From Phaseolus vulgaris (Eukaryota; Streptophyta; Magnoliopsida; Fabales; Fabaceae), in NCBI RefSeq assembly GCF_000499845.2, contig NC_023749.2:33002886-33066885 (forward strand): a stretch of 64,000 nucleotides of DNA. The letters are read 5' to 3'. Of the stretch, positions 1 to 11,044 are shown piece by piece. Position numbers and translations under genes: made by a program. The stretch's first letter is position 1, and each line of letters starts with the position of its first letter. Under the pieces are notes generated by a model. That model was not told where the DNA came from. It saw only the letters and a list, made by a program, of their open reading frames with translations, and made no database searches.

Positions 1-912
1 GCCTCTTTTGAAGTAGTGCATGTGCCCCGAGAGCAGAATGCCCGAGCTGACTTGCTTGCTAAGCTCGCCAGCTCAGGCAAGGGGGGTAGGCAGAGGACGG
101 TGATTCAAGAAACTCTGAAGACGCCAAGAGCATTTGTAGCAGATCACCTGGTCCTCCAGATAAGCAAGTCGACGGAGAGAACGGCGAGAAGCCATAAGTC
201 TTTGACGCAAGAAACCCTGAGATCACCGAGAGTTAGAGCATGTCGAGGAGAGGAGGTGGACGTGATGCAGGTCTGCGCCGCTCATGAGCCAGACACTTGG
301 ATAACACAGTACAAGCGGTGCTTGGCAGATGGCCTCCTCCCGCTACACTGTAGCAGGATGCCACGTCATCACACCCGTCCACCAGGGCGGTACACATATA
401 ATTTGAAGAGAAGGCTTGAGAAAGCCAAGGGAAGTTGGGCTGAGGAGGTGCCCCGTATAGTTTGGGCGTACCACACCACCGAGCAGTCAGGAACCCATGA
501 GACCCCGTTCAGCTTGGTCTATGGGTGTGACGCCATGATTCCGGTGGAGATCCAGGAGAGCTCGCCGAGATTCCAGAACTTTGTAGAGGAAGACTCGAAT
601 GAAGAGAGAAGGCTGAACCTGGATCTGCTGGATGAAGTCAGGGAAGAGGCGAGGCTGAAGGCTGAGGCGGTAAAGAGGAGGATCGAGCGAAGATACAACT
701 CAAAGGTGATGCCAAGGCAGTTTAGAGAAGGCGATCTGGTGATGAGGAAGGCCCACCAGTACGAGATGGAGAATAAACTATCACCCAAGTGGACTGGACC
801 GTTCAGAATAACCGAGGCGCTCGGGAACGGGGCCTACCGCTTAGAGACGCTGGAAGGAGGGGCGATTCCTCGCACCTGGAACGCCACACACCTGAAGTTG
901 TACTATAGTTAA
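1..912 (+). pseudogene. pol: 3' end of pol of element A, integrase core deleted
   Basis: The reading frame is open from the first base to a TAA at 910-912. It begins in the archaeal-type RNase H (the NARADLLAK motif carries the last catalytic Asp) and ends in the integrase C-terminus with the WTGPF module and LKLYYS end. Compared with pol of D it lacks about 220 residues, from just after ADGLLPL to just before LKRRLEKAKG. The zinc-binding HHCC domain and all three integrase catalytic acidic residues are therefore gone. The gap is filled by about 52 bases (343-394) that are an inverted copy of the family-1 LTR tip. The filler happens to keep the frame. The product cannot be a working integrase. 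Confidence 0.9.
343..394 (-). repeat. LTR-tip fragment inside pol of element A (deletion filler)
   Basis: These 52 bases match the reverse complement of the first ~53 bases of A's own LTR (5014-5067), with one base missing. The fragment ends exactly at the LTR terminus (GGCGGTACA). It shares GTAGCAGG with A's LTR, where D has GTAACAGG, so the donor was an A-like copy. Confidence 0.85.
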
Positions 913-973
913 GAGCTTTGTAAGTAAAGACAAACACAATGTTATATTACAATGTCTCTGTTAAAACAGTTTG

Positions 974-1031
974 AAGGGGGCGCTCTTTTTTCCCTAAGGA
1001 GGGTTTTTAATGAGGCCACCCAATAAAAGAA
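974..1031 (+). promoter_or_regulatory. Conserved post-pol motif with AATAAA
   Basis: About 60 bases after the pol stop there is a block containing CGCTCTTTTTTCCC, a CCC/GGG mini-hairpin, GGGTTTTTAATGAGGCCACC and CAATAAAAG. The same block follows pol in C (about 18278-18335, minus), D (37520-37576, minus) and, with substitutions, family-2 element E (55859-55915). Conservation across two diverged families suggests a 3'-end processing or RNA-structure role. AATAAA is the usual polyadenylation signal, but its use here is inferred. Confidence 0.6.
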
Positions 1032-1154
1032 GAGTTTTCGAAGTATAAGGTTTTTCCAGATTGCATGTGTGCTATTTTCAAAAGTTTTGAAGAAAGACCT
1101 TGTCATTTGTACATGATTTAAGGTAAGAAAAGATATGTCGCGTGTTTTCTAAAA

Positions 1155-1420
1155 AGTTTTAAGTCCTCATCGTTTTTCGGCGATTAGAGGCACCAGTTAA
1201 GTTTTAAGTCCTCATCGTTTTTCGGCGATTAGAGGCACCAGTTAAGTTTTAAGTCCTCATCGTTTTTCGGCGATTAGAGGCACCAGTTAAGTTTTAAAGT
1301 CCTCATCGTTTTTCGGCGATTAGAGGCACCAGTTAAGTTTTAAGTCCTCATCGTTTTTCGGTGATTAGAGGCACCAGTTAAGTTTTAAGTCCTCATCATT
1401 TTTTTTTGGCGATCGGGAAA
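1155..1420 (+). repeat. Tandem hairpin repeat, about 46 bp x 6
   Basis: Five near-identical units and one degenerate unit of about 45-46 bases each contain CCTCATCGTTTTTCGGCGAT followed by TAGAGG. CCTC/GAGG and ATCG/CGAT can pair, so each unit can form a hairpin. The array lies between convergent pol and the antisense gene. Homologous arrays have 2 units in C and 4 in D. Confidence 0.85.
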
Positions 1421-1786
1421 AGTTCAAACACGGCGAGAAGATTGAAAGACTTGTTTGATAAAGCAGGTCGAGTGGGACGTCGTTTGAGCCAATGATTGAG
1501 TTACAGTTCGTTGCTTGGAAGGTATTCTTATGATAAGGTTAGTGCCTCAAGAGTACAAGTTGTTTAAAGTGGTTATTGCTTAAATTTGAAGTGGTTCGAA
1601 GCAGTTACAGTCAAAAGGTTGTGTTTGCGAAATTGTTAAGTTAAACTCGACAAAGTTAAACATACAAAGAAGGTGAAAGCGCTCAAAGGGAGTCAGAAGA
1701 AAGAATATCCAAGTTTTGCGATTGAAATAAGTAACTGTTCAAAACACATATGCACGAGTTTTGTTACAAGGTATATACAAGCAGAA
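1421..1786. other. Non-coding 3' region of element A
   Basis: This stretch lies between the hairpin array and the 3' end of the antisense gene. Its reverse complement matches the corresponding parts of C (about 17100-17420) and D (about 36200-36530). Nothing is coding here. It probably holds the antisense gene's 3' UTR. Confidence 0.5.
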
Positions 1787-4418
1787 TTATAAAGTAGCAG
1801 ATGAGGTGGAGTTGGTTGAGTCTTCGGCGGGAACGACCTTTCCATCTACTACTTCGTTGTTTAACGACACCATGCTGAGGTCGAGATCAGGGAATAGGCA
1901 TGCGAATTGTTCCCGAGCGGCTTCGAATCCAGCAACCAGAATCTGAGCAGAGCTTAACTTAAGTTCTTCAATTTGCCCTTGAAATTCTTCAACCTGTTTC
2001 TTGAGCTCCTTGTTCTGCTGCTCCAGCTCTTCGACCTGTTTTCGGAGTTGTTCGTTGGTCTCTTGAGCATGGAGAAGGTCGTCAGCAACCTTCTTGGATT
2101 CCGTTTGAGCTTGGGTCAACTCAGCAGCCATCTTCCCTTTTTCCTTGTTTGCCTCGGCGAGATCAGCCATGGCGTCGTCCCTCGCTTTTTCTACTTGCCC
2201 AAGTAGCTTCTCGCGATCGATTGACCTTTGCTCCAGTTTTTGTACCTTATCGGCACTAGCTTGGATATGAGCCTCCAGGTCGCTCGCCTTGGTGCGCAGA
2301 GGCACGATTTTGCTTTCTAGCTCAACTTTCTCTTGGGCAAGATCATGAATTCTGCGGCGAAGGTCGGTGGCCTCTTGACGCGCCAATCTGAGCTCGGTGC
2401 TCATCGCGTCTTCTACTCGGGAGTGTTCCATCTCCGCGAGCGTCAGATTGGCAGACAACTTCTCCACCTCGAGCCTCATAGTGCTATTATCGGTCTTGAG
2501 GTTGAAGAGTTCATCTTGAAGCCTCCTGGTGGAGCTCTCCACAACCCTCGTTATGATCGATGGGATATCCTCTGCTATGTTTTTCAGTTTAGCAGTCAGA
2601 GGTTCCCACATCCTTGTGACCTCGAGGGAAAGGTTTGCGGCTTGGAGAGGCGCCAGGGGGGCTTGTTGAGGGTTCTCGCCGCCACCTTCCTTAGCAGGAT
2701 CTTCAGTGTTTGCTTCTTGGCGTGGCGACGGGATCGGGGATTCGGTGATTAAAATTGGAGAGGTATGAGCGACCTCATCCCCGATTGGAACGATTCCTGC
2801 AGCTGAAGTGTTTGAAGGGGGGCCCCCTCCTGCTGATATATGTGGCGTAGAGGCGCTCCGGGGGTCCTCCAAGAAATTCGGCTCTTGGGCCTCAGTTGCA
2901 GGTGGCGCAGTGGCCAATGGAACTGCTTGGACTGGTGATGAAGGGGCTTGTGGTGTTGGCGATAAGGGAGGAGGAGCAGGTGTTGATGGTGGAGTTGAGG
3001 TTGGAAGAGGGGGTGGAGCAGGTGGGGAAGATGGTGCCACCCTCTTCCTTTTCGTGACAAGGCCATCCTCTGTGACCTCGTCGTCCTCTTCTTCCTCTTG
3101 GACGACTTGGGGGGCTTTCCGCTTAGGCCTCTTAAGGACCAGCTTCTTGCGTTGGGTGGGCTCCTTGGGCGGTGATCGCCCATGAATGATGGCCTTCTCG
3201 ACCGCCGAGTTGGGCACCGTCTGGGAACCGGTCGCCAACCCGTGGTTTCGGGCGAGCGCCTTTAAGTCGGCGAGCATGTTCTTACCCAACATGGTGTCTG
3301 CATGAAACGAAAGTGCATGAGTTATCTCAAAGAAGAAAAGGATAAGTGTATGAGATAATGAAACAGCAAAACAGGCATATGCAGAAAAGATAAAACCAAA
3401 GTCCTGTGCGTATCGCACAAGACGCCCAGAAACAGTATCAGAGGCAATATCAAGACAAGAGTGTAGCGTCCTAACCTATTTGGAATTCCAACTGGTCCTC
3501 AAAGAACTCGAAGGAGATCAGGGTGGGGGTCAGGAATGTTATGTTGGCATCTGCCACCCTCTTCCAGAATAGACAGAGGTCTCGATCCAAAGCTCCCATG
3601 CTATCAGGACTTCTGGGCCTCCTGAAGCAGCTTTTGGACTCTTTTTTCCCCTTGTCCACCCAGTACAAGGGGAAGCCGTCGAGAAGGGAAGTGTCTTTAT
3701 CGTTTGCGCGTATTTGGATGAACTTCCCCTTCCAATCTTTGTACGACTGCTGGAAGATGGTGAAAATGGATCTCCCAGCAATAGCATTCAGGCTGACCCA
3801 CAGGCGGTCTCCTGGGTGCTTGGCCTCAAACAGGAACAAAAACACGTCCACCGACGCGGGCAACCCCAGGTGGGCGCACGTTATTTCGAAGGCTCGAACA
3901 AACGCCCAGCTGTTGGGGTGAAGCTGGGCGGCAGCGATGTTGAGCTCGGTCAAGAGTTCCCTCTCGAATCGAGTAAGAGGGAACCTGAGCTTGACCTTCT
4001 TGAAGAAAGTGGTGTAGACGAAGCAGAAGGGCCCATCGGCGCTCACTTTGTCATCGGCACACACTGGCAGAGCGGCGGGGCAAGGCAGCACCATCATTCT
4101 CTCGTCGTGCTCCTTGTGAAACGATTGATGGGCCTCGTCCCCATTAGTCAACCGCAGAACCGCTCCCGCAGTGTTCACCGACGAGGTCTCCTTTAGAAGG
4201 GTTGGGTTAGCCCATGGGTATAGAGTCTTGAAGTCTGGCAGAGGGATGGGGGCTCCTCCAGCGTTATATGGAGTCGCCTGAGCCAGGGCAGTTTGGGAAG
4301 ACGCAGGCCTCTCAGCCTGCGAAGAGGAAGCACCACGAACTTGTGTTGGGTCGTGTGCTTGAGAAGAAAGGTTTCATGCTGAAGGAGGGGGGTTCGGGGT
4401 GATCTTTGTGCGAGTCAT
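1787..4418 (-). pseudogene. Antisense gene of element A: gypsy-type transposon domain plus coiled coil (one early stop)
   Basis: Two coding exons are visible on the strand opposite to pol: exon 1 at 4418-3476 and exon 2 at 3297-1787. They are separated by a 178-base intron with GTTAGG donor and GCAG acceptor, phase 1, at the same place as in D. Exon 1 carries the domain with QLHPNSW that I recognise as the 'putative gypsy type transposon' family (Pfam PF04195, from memory). Exon 2 is Pro-rich, then a long Glu/Lys/Gln coiled coil, then a C-terminus with DGKVVP. The only defect I see is a TGA at codon 15 (4376-4374) where D has CGA, a C-to-T type change. A 232-base leader intron (4658-4427) is also recognisable. 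Function is unknown. It is the same family as the intact gene in D. Confidence 0.8.
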
Positions 4419-4856
4419 GATAGCAACTGCAAAGGAAGAAGAAAGAAAAAACGATCAGGGGATTACAGAGGCTGACTCGATCACAGACGGAAGGTGAAAA
4501 ACGAACGAATGTATGTTCGTCGCAACGATCGACAAAGCCCTAAGTTACGCAGAAGGAGAAATGGAAAAACAACCCACAGCGTATGCACCAGGCAGTTATA
4601 GAATGATGCAAATCGGTGAAAATGCAAGGAAACCCAGCAGATGAAGGAAAGTAGTTACCTTTCGATGATCAGGAGAACGTTGAAGGGAGATGGTGATCTA
4701 GAGCGTCGAGGAACGTCGAGAGCTTTCGCAGAAGGAAGTGAGAGCGTATGCAAGTGTGAAGAAAGTGATGGAACAGTAGGAGCGTAAGGGGTTTAAGGGT
4801 TTTCGAAATAAGTTTTGGAAGCGCTAACGGCAGATGAAGAGAGCCGTTGATGAAGC

Positions 4857-4862
4857 CACGTG
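4857..4862. promoter_or_regulatory. G-box (CACGTG) upstream of antisense gene A
   Basis: A palindromic CACGTG lies about 440 bases upstream of the antisense start codon, before the predicted leader exon. D has one at the equivalent place (33117-33122), and both antisense genes of E have one. This is a candidate bZIP/bHLH site; its use is inferred. Confidence 0.4.
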
Positions 4863-4986
4863 TCGAGCGATGGGTGAAGGGTTTGGTGGAGCGTCAGAGC
4901 AGCGGAAAGTACAATCGCTTGGAATTCTGCGTCAGTGCCACGTAGATCGGTGTTGACGAGGGCTCTTTCAGTCTTTTCGCTAGGCA

Positions 4987-5013
4987 AGTCTTCGCTTAAG
5001 ACTGGGGGGCTTG
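4987..5013 (+). promoter_or_regulatory. Polypurine tract with adjoining hairpin, element A
   Basis: AAGACTGGGGGGCTTG at 4998-5013 directly abuts the 3' LTR start and serves as the plus-strand DNA primer. AGTCTT (4987-4992) pairs with AAGACT (4998-5003), giving a small stem that overlaps the tract. The same arrangement is present in D and E. Confidence 0.8.
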
Positions 5014-5792
5014 TGTACCGCCCTGGTAGGACGGGTGTGATGACGTGGCATCCTGCTACAGTGTAGGCATGTTGACAAGGCGCCAGGTTGGCAAATAGGA
5101 AGGAAGTCGGGAGGCACGTGTGGTCGCCGATTGTTAAGTTGGCGTGTTCCGATTTCCAGTTTACCAGAACAGGCGATCGCCAGGTTGAAGATGAAGTCGC
5201 CAGATGTGGACTCAGGCGACCAAGCAGTCGGAGATCGCCAGAATAAGCACATCGCCAAAGACGAAGGAGAAGCAGATTATGAAGGCGGCCGGCGAGACCA
5301 CAGGGAAGGTGTATGAAGGCCCTAACTCGCCAGTTTCAGTAGAAATCGCACTCCTAAGTTAGCTATGCACTGGGCCGTACCATGCATAAGTAACTTAGCA
5401 AAAATAAGAGTAGAAGCAGCGCCAAGTCAGGGAGCCTCCAGATGATGGCACGTGTACAGTTGGATGCGAGCCACGTGTCCAAGTCTGTAACTGCCAGGAG
5501 AGAGAAAACCACCAGGTATATAAGAGTTCTTAACAGACTTTCTGAGGTACGCACGTTCAGTTCATACACTTTACGCTTGCGAGTGAGAGAGGATTTGCAC
5601 GGTTCTCGTTCTTAGTATTTGGTGATACCGTCACTGACTTGAGCGTCGGAGTGCGATCGGCCGCAGCGGCGCCGTATCGTTTCTTTGCAGGTTCTTGAGA
5701 TAGATCCAGAGAAGGAGCGGAGGTGAGAAGCGGTGCGCACGTCGATCCTTTGACGAGGCATTCTCCAGCGCTCCGGTCAACAGGCAGGATCA
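5014..5792 (+). repeat. 3' LTR of element A (779 bp)
   Basis: It starts TGTACCGCCCTGG and ends GGCAGGATCA, the same termini as in B, C and D. Several TGGCGA/TCGCC motifs lie in the U3 part. Confidence 0.92.
5449..5524 (+). promoter_or_regulatory. LTR promoter of element A: two G-boxes and a TATA box
   Basis: CACGTG is at 5449-5454 and 5472-5477, with TATATAAG at 5517-5524. Spacing is nearly the same in the B, C and D LTRs. G-box and TATA functions are known in plants; activity of this LTR is inferred. Confidence 0.65.
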
Positions 5793-6712
5793 AAAACAAA
5801 CAGTTATAAGGAGTTTGAGATAGAGAGATTTACACAACAAATTTTATACTGGTTCGCTCAATCTTGAGCTACATCCAGTTCTCAGAACAACCTCTGAGTT
5901 CCACTATTAATCATTCACAGATTACAACACACAACCACAAAGAAGTGATCTTGAAAACCACAAGACCCACTCACCCTCTTTGCAACTACACACCTCAAGT
6001 CAGAACACCCTCTGACTTTGCAGGATTTCACACACACTTACAAGTTTATGAAAGTACAATAATAAGAATCATGAAAGGAATAGAAAACACCTGAGATTAC
6101 ACAAACCAGGAAGTCCTATGATCAGATCTTGTACCAGGCAAATCTTAACAACAATCTTGCAAACCTTTTGAAAACTTCTTTCAAAAACTAATCGCTATCT
6201 CTCTTTGATTTCAAACTGTGTAAAAACTTGTTCTTTTTTGTTTTGAAAGAAGGGTTATTTTTATAGCACTTAAAATCTAGTTGTTTAAGGCATCATTAAT
6301 GACCCAAAGCAATTTTGATCACACCCAAAACAGAATAACAGGTTTTTCAAAAAACTGTTAGAGAAAGTCACAATCAACCGATTGAAAAGACGATTCAACC
6401 AGTTGAATTGGTTAGGCAGTTACATAACCAAGTCAAAAACAATTTTAAAACCTCTAAGTCAACCAAGTGACAAACAACCGATTATTTCAATAATTCAACC
6501 GGTTGTTTTTCTCTTTGCTTAGAAAACACTTTGCTTTTTAAAATAGATTGGGTAAGCTTTGTGGAAGTGTCAAGAACTGATCTTTACATAGATTCTAAAC
6601 ATTCTAATCTAAATCCAAACCAAAAGCAGCACAACTTCAAGCTTCATCATGGATTTGAAACATCAAAGCTCTCATGCTCTACACTTACTTTGTCTAATAC
6701 TTTGATTGGACA
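5793..6712 (+). mobile_element. Truncated LTR (K) interrupted by element A
   Basis: The region resembles the solo LTRs at 45958-47083 and 14023-26000. It has the same GAGCTACATCCAGT landmark (about 5866), CAACCGATTG/CAACCGGTTG micro-repeats at 6376, 6476 and 6498, and an end resembling TTTGATTGGACA. Its left part lies beyond element A, outside the window. The right boundary is by similarity and approximate. Confidence 0.6.
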
Positions 6713-8305
6713 GTCTTGTAGTATTCAATGTCAAGAATCCAATGGTGGACTCTGATCTTTTTGTCTGATAATAGAGGGATTTAGAAAGGTAGAGAGAAGA
6801 CAAATGAAAAAAAAAAACAGTTTAAAGAAACGGTCATTATTTTAAGATGAATCTGAATAATTTATTTATTTTTATTTATATACTATTTTCATTTCAATAA
6901 TAAAATATTCATATATTATTTAAAATATATCAATTGTTTTCTAAAACTATATTTTAAGTCCTTAACCAATTAAAATTTATAGATATTGAAAGTTTATCAG
7001 AATTATTAAAAAAATGAAAATTGTTATAAAATATAATAGATAATTTCACTTAAAATAAAACATATCGCTTCGTCTAGTGGAAGCATTTCAATGCGGCTAT
7101 CATCATTTGAATTTCTGTACTCGAGTAAAGTCAAAGATAAATGATCCGCAACTTCAACCTCCATTTTATTTTTTCAGAAACATTGCTGCAAGTAAAAGAA
7201 AATCTTGTATCAAAAAAATTTAGGTGGTGATAGGCTAACATCAGTAAAAAAAACATTTTTCACAAACCAATAAATTAATATTTTAATCATTTTTAGTTAA
7301 TTTTTAAATTTTAAAAAATAATATATTATTATAATATAGTGTCAAATATGTTTTTACTCTCGTGTCAAATAAATATTTTTCAAAAATTTATAAAACGTAA
7401 CAAGCAAAACATGAACATTCGGATATAAAGTTGATGATTCTTGAACTATATAAACTTGAAAATGTTAATCGTTACGTTTTCTAGTTAGATAGAAGGATAA
7501 ACAAATTTAATGTCCACTGCTTAACAAAATTTAGATTAAAAACACAGAAAGTTAATATCCATTCTTTATAAATAAATATTTTGTTAGCCTTTTTCACATC
7601 AAAAGTCTTACAATATTCCAAATATATCAATTAATGGAATAACTCATAAAATTTTGGTAGCTCCTTTTCATTTGCCTTTTTCATTTGTTTCATGTTAAAT
7701 TCTACTTAATTCTTTTACTCCTTATATAATGCTGAAAACTTTTTCTTTTTAAGAAAATATTATAAATTTTTGTGCATATACACATATAATAATATACCAT
7801 AAGACCATAATTTAGACATACGTTTAATTTTCATTTTTATTATTCATATCCCAATCCTTATCGAAACTTAATTTTAAAAATAAAATATTATAAAATTGTA
7901 ATTCAAATAGTCTCGTATCATTAAATACCATAATAATATTTAACCGTAATTAGACACAATAATCATATCTAACATTTCCTTAATTTGTTTTTACTATTCT
8001 TAATGTATGTTATAATTTTGGAAAGTTAATTAACTTTTTTGAAAGAATTTTCTTGAATTGTTTTTTACATAATAGAATGTTGTTAACATAAAAATATAAA
8101 TACACGCAAAAATGGATGAAAAATGTTGCAAAGGAAATTCAATATTAAAATATATATATATATATATTAATGAAAACACCAGTGCCTATATATTCACATC
8201 TTTGTTTAATATTATAAAACAGTTACACAACAAATAAAAAATAGTTATCACATTCCAATTATTAGAACCTTGTACTAATAAGGATACAATTCTATAGTTA
8301 AAACA
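6713..8305. other. AT-rich intergenic DNA, no recognised feature
   Basis: This is low-complexity AT-rich sequence with short open frames only. A (TA)n run lies near 8150-8168. I see no gene, RNA or element boundary. Confidence 0.6.
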
Positions 8306-8567
8306 TGTTCTTGTCGGTTGACCTCCTCGGTTGACATTGGCGACAAGTTCTAGCTCCGATCTGTCTCTTCTAGAATCTGTTTTATCTCTTGTTGCTCTAG
8401 AACGTAGCTACATTGAAACAGAGTTCTATCTGTTGATTGCACTCCGACGATCAAGTCAGTAAAGGCCTTACTAAAATTCAAGAAGTATTCAGTTTCTAAC
8501 TCAGAAACAACATACCTTTACCTGAGGTCTCAAGCCCTTTTTATAGCTTATCTCTTGTAATAGCTTT
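8306..8567 (-). repeat. Diverged family-2-like LTR fragment
   Basis: It begins TGTTCTTGTCGGTTGACC, resembling the reverse complement of a family-2 LTR end. It carries GCACTCCGACGATCAAGTCAG, which recurs at about 8695 in the neighbouring LTR. It appears to be interrupted by the solo LTR at 8568. Its other end is unclear. Confidence 0.4.
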
Positions 8568-9765
8568 TGTTCCCGCCGGTTGACCAGGGTTGTCTTTGTG
8601 CGTGGCTTGTCCTCGTGAGCTAGGGCACCTTCGTTTTGCACCGTTTGTGAGTACCTGAAAAGAAGTGGACAAAGGGGAGCCCTCACGGCCGTTTGCACTC
8701 CGACGATCAAGTCAGCTAGCGAGAAACATCAAAGTGACACACCTCCGTATTGGAGCACAATGAATGAATGCTCTGAAGGTGGTCTAATAACTGAATACTG
8801 AATGCTGCACTAATTGTCTGTGCGTACAGTGGGTGCGCGAGCAAAACAACTAGGGTTTGTGTGTGTAAAACTGAAACTTGTGATCCCTGTCTCAAACGTC
8901 TAAAGCCCCTTTTAAATGTCTAAAGCATTTAAAGCATCTTAAAGCGGCGCATTTAAAGCCTGTAAAGACGTTCAACGCATTTAAAACGTTTAAAGCATTT
9001 AAAGTGCTTTAAAGCGTTCGAAACGTAAACTAAATTAATGCGTACCTTAGCGAACTTTCAGGAAAACATTGATGTTTCAGTGCTTACTGCCACGTATTCT
9101 TCTGACTTGATCGCTTTTCTCCGGGGAGGGCCTTACAGCGTCGTAACCCAACTTAGGGTTAATCCATCGTGTAAGTCCTCCTTTCTCGAAGTGCGTCTGG
9201 CGCAAGGGGGTGACTTTCTGGGTGCCAACTCATGCGCCCCAACTTCTGGTCACTCGCCCTGGGAGTGTATCTACCTTTCTCTCGTACCATGCACGTGGTC
9301 CTCCCCTGGACGTGGCCCTCTCATGGGTTGTATCTGTCCTAGGGGTCTCCCAGCGGTGTCGTGGGTACTTCACGAGTCAGGTTACCCCCTACCGGTACTA
9401 GAACTATGGCCTTGAAGCCACATTTCTCTTTTCTTTATTACTGTCCTGAGGTACTGAGGCCTATCGCGGTGTTGCCCCCTCCACGGTCTTTCCTACCCAT
9501 GGGTATCGGGGGATGACATCGTCGATGCCTTAACTTGGCGACGCCTCATCTTGGCAACGGCTACACCTGACGACGCCTACACCTGGCGACGCCTCATCCT
9601 GGCGACGCCTCATCTTGGCAACGCCTCATCTTGGCGACGTCTACACCTGGCAACGCCTTAAGCGGTCAACCTGTTGACTTCCTCCCCTTAGGCCCCCTTG
9701 AGAGGTCCCAACGTACGTTGACTTTGACTTTGACTTTGGTCAACGCCCGGGGACGGGACGGTACA
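8568..9765 (-). mobile_element. Solo LTR (L) related to element E, family 2
   Basis: In reverse complement it starts TGTACCGTCCCG and ends CGGCGGGAACA, like the LTRs of E. It contains repeated GGCGACGCC motifs (9540-9650), the CCCCGATACCCATGGG hairpin motif (about 9473-9509) and CATTTAAAGC-type repeats (8915-9020). No internal region is attached. Flanks GCTTT (8563-8567) and ACTTT (9766-9770) match at 4 of 5, an aged TSD. It is clearly more diverged than the two LTRs of E are from each other. Confidence 0.75.
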
Positions 9766-10220
9766 ACTTTCTCTCATGAGAATCTAATCTCAACTGAAAG
9801 CATACTCAACAGGAAAACATTTTGTTTATGGGCGCCTTCTCTCCAGAAAAATATTTATTGAAATTAGTATTGTCTTTGGTATAAGTTATAGATTATAAAC
9901 TTTGTAACATTTTTTATCGTATATAAAATTAATCTTAATAACTTTATTATTTAAACAATTATTAGAAAGTTGTAACAACATCTAGTAAATACTAATAATT
10001 AAGATAAAAAAAAACATAAAAAATATTGAGATATAACTTCACTTATTCAATATTCAATTCTTTAAATTTAGAAGTTTTAAGTATTTAGTTATAACATTGA
10101 TTTATGAAATCATTATAGTAAAATTCTTGCCTTAAGTTTAAAACTTGATTCAACTACTAAATTCAAATTTATTCCTAACATTAAAAAAAAAGTAGTTACC
10201 TTAGATTTAATTTTTTTTTC
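9766..10220. other. AT-rich spacer
   Basis: The first 100 bases may continue the older LTR fragment split by L. The rest is AT-rich without recognisable features. Confidence 0.5.
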
Positions 10221-10225
10221 CAACT

Positions 10226-11039
10226 TGTACCGCCCTGGTAGTCGGAAGTGATGACGTGGCACCAAGCTACAGTGTAGGCGTGTTGACAAGGCGCCAGATC
10301 CGCAGAAGGGAAGGAAGTCGGGGGGCTCGTGTAGTCGCCAGTTATTAAGTTGGCGTGCTCCGATCTCCAAGCATACCAGGTGATCGCCCAGTTGAAGATG
10401 AAGTCGCCAGATGATAAACTCAGGCGACCAAGTGATTGGAGATCGCCAGAACAAGCACATCGCCGAAGATGAAGGTGGTGCAGATTATGAAGGCGGCCGG
10501 CGAGACCACAGGGAAGGTGTACGAGAGCACCCTAACTCGCCAATTCCAGTAGTGATCGCGCTCCCAAGTTAGCTATGCACTGGGCAGTACCATGCATAAG
10601 TAACTTAGCCAAAAGAGAGTCAGAAGCAGCGCCCAAGTCAAGAAGGCTCCAGATGATGGCACGTGTACGACTGGATGCAAGACACGTGTCCAGGTCTGTA
10701 ACTGCCAGGAGAGAGAAAGTGACCAGGTATATAAGAATTCTCAACGAACTTCTGAGGTACGCACGTTCAGATTATACTCTTTACGCTTGCGAGTTCTTGA
10801 GCAGACTGTGAGAGAGAACATTGCACGGTTCCTTGAGAGTTCTTGAGTGTTCTTGCTCTTAGTATTTGGTGGTTCGGTCACTGACTTGGGCGTTGGAGTG
10901 CGATCGGCCGCAGCGGCGCCGCTCCGTTCTTTTGCAGGTTCTTGAGGTGGATTTCTAAGAAGGACGGAGGTTAGAAGCGGTGCACACGTCGATCCTTTGA
11001 CGAGGCAGGTTCCAACGTTCTGGTCAACAGGCAGGATCA
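10226..11039 (+). mobile_element. Solo LTR (B), family 1, with perfect TSD
   Basis: It is a complete family-1 LTR of 814 bp, starting TGTACCGCCCTGG and ending GGCAGGATCA. The 5-base duplication CAACT flanks it exactly (10221-10225 and 11040-11044). Its tip sequence matches element C rather than A or D. Solo LTRs arise by recombination between the two LTRs of one insertion. Confidence 0.92.
10660..10735 (+). promoter_or_regulatory. LTR promoter of B: two G-boxes and a TATA box
   Basis: CACGTG is at 10660-10665 and 10683-10688, and TATATAAG at 10728-10735. The arrangement is as in A, C and D. Confidence 0.55.
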
Positions 11040-11044
11040 CAACT

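Larger units (their letters stand above)
1..5792 (+). mobile_element. Element A: 3' part of a Tat-lineage Ty3/gypsy LTR retrotransposon (family 1)
   Basis: The element enters from the left edge of the window, so its 5' LTR, gag and most of pol are not visible. Order on the + strand: end of pol (1-912), hairpin repeats (1155-1420), an antisense gene on the minus strand (1787-4418), polypurine tract (4998-5013) and 3' LTR (5014-5792). The layout is collinear with complete element D at 32174-44249. Its LTR is closer to D than to B and C, judging by the first 50 bases. It interrupts an older LTR whose remainder starts at 5793. The left TSD lies outside the window, so none can be checked. Confidence 0.9.

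Noticed and set aside
519..788. Minus-strand ORF of 89 codons in the pol end of A (also seen at 18517 and 37764)
   Set aside because: It is a shadow of the integrase C-terminus on the other strand, and recurs only because pol is conserved.
2808..3185. Gly-rich ORF opposite the Pro-rich linker
   Set aside because: Reverse-frame shadow of the Pro/Ser-rich part of the antisense gene. Similar shadows occur at 15644-16093 and 34735-35175.
7068..7120. Possible tRNA (GCTTCGTCTAGTGG start)
   Set aside because: No cloverleaf can be drawn: the T-arm consensus and acceptor pairing are missing.
9038..9415. 125-codon ORF
   Set aside because: It lies wholly inside solo LTR L, and its frame is not preserved in the related E LTRs.
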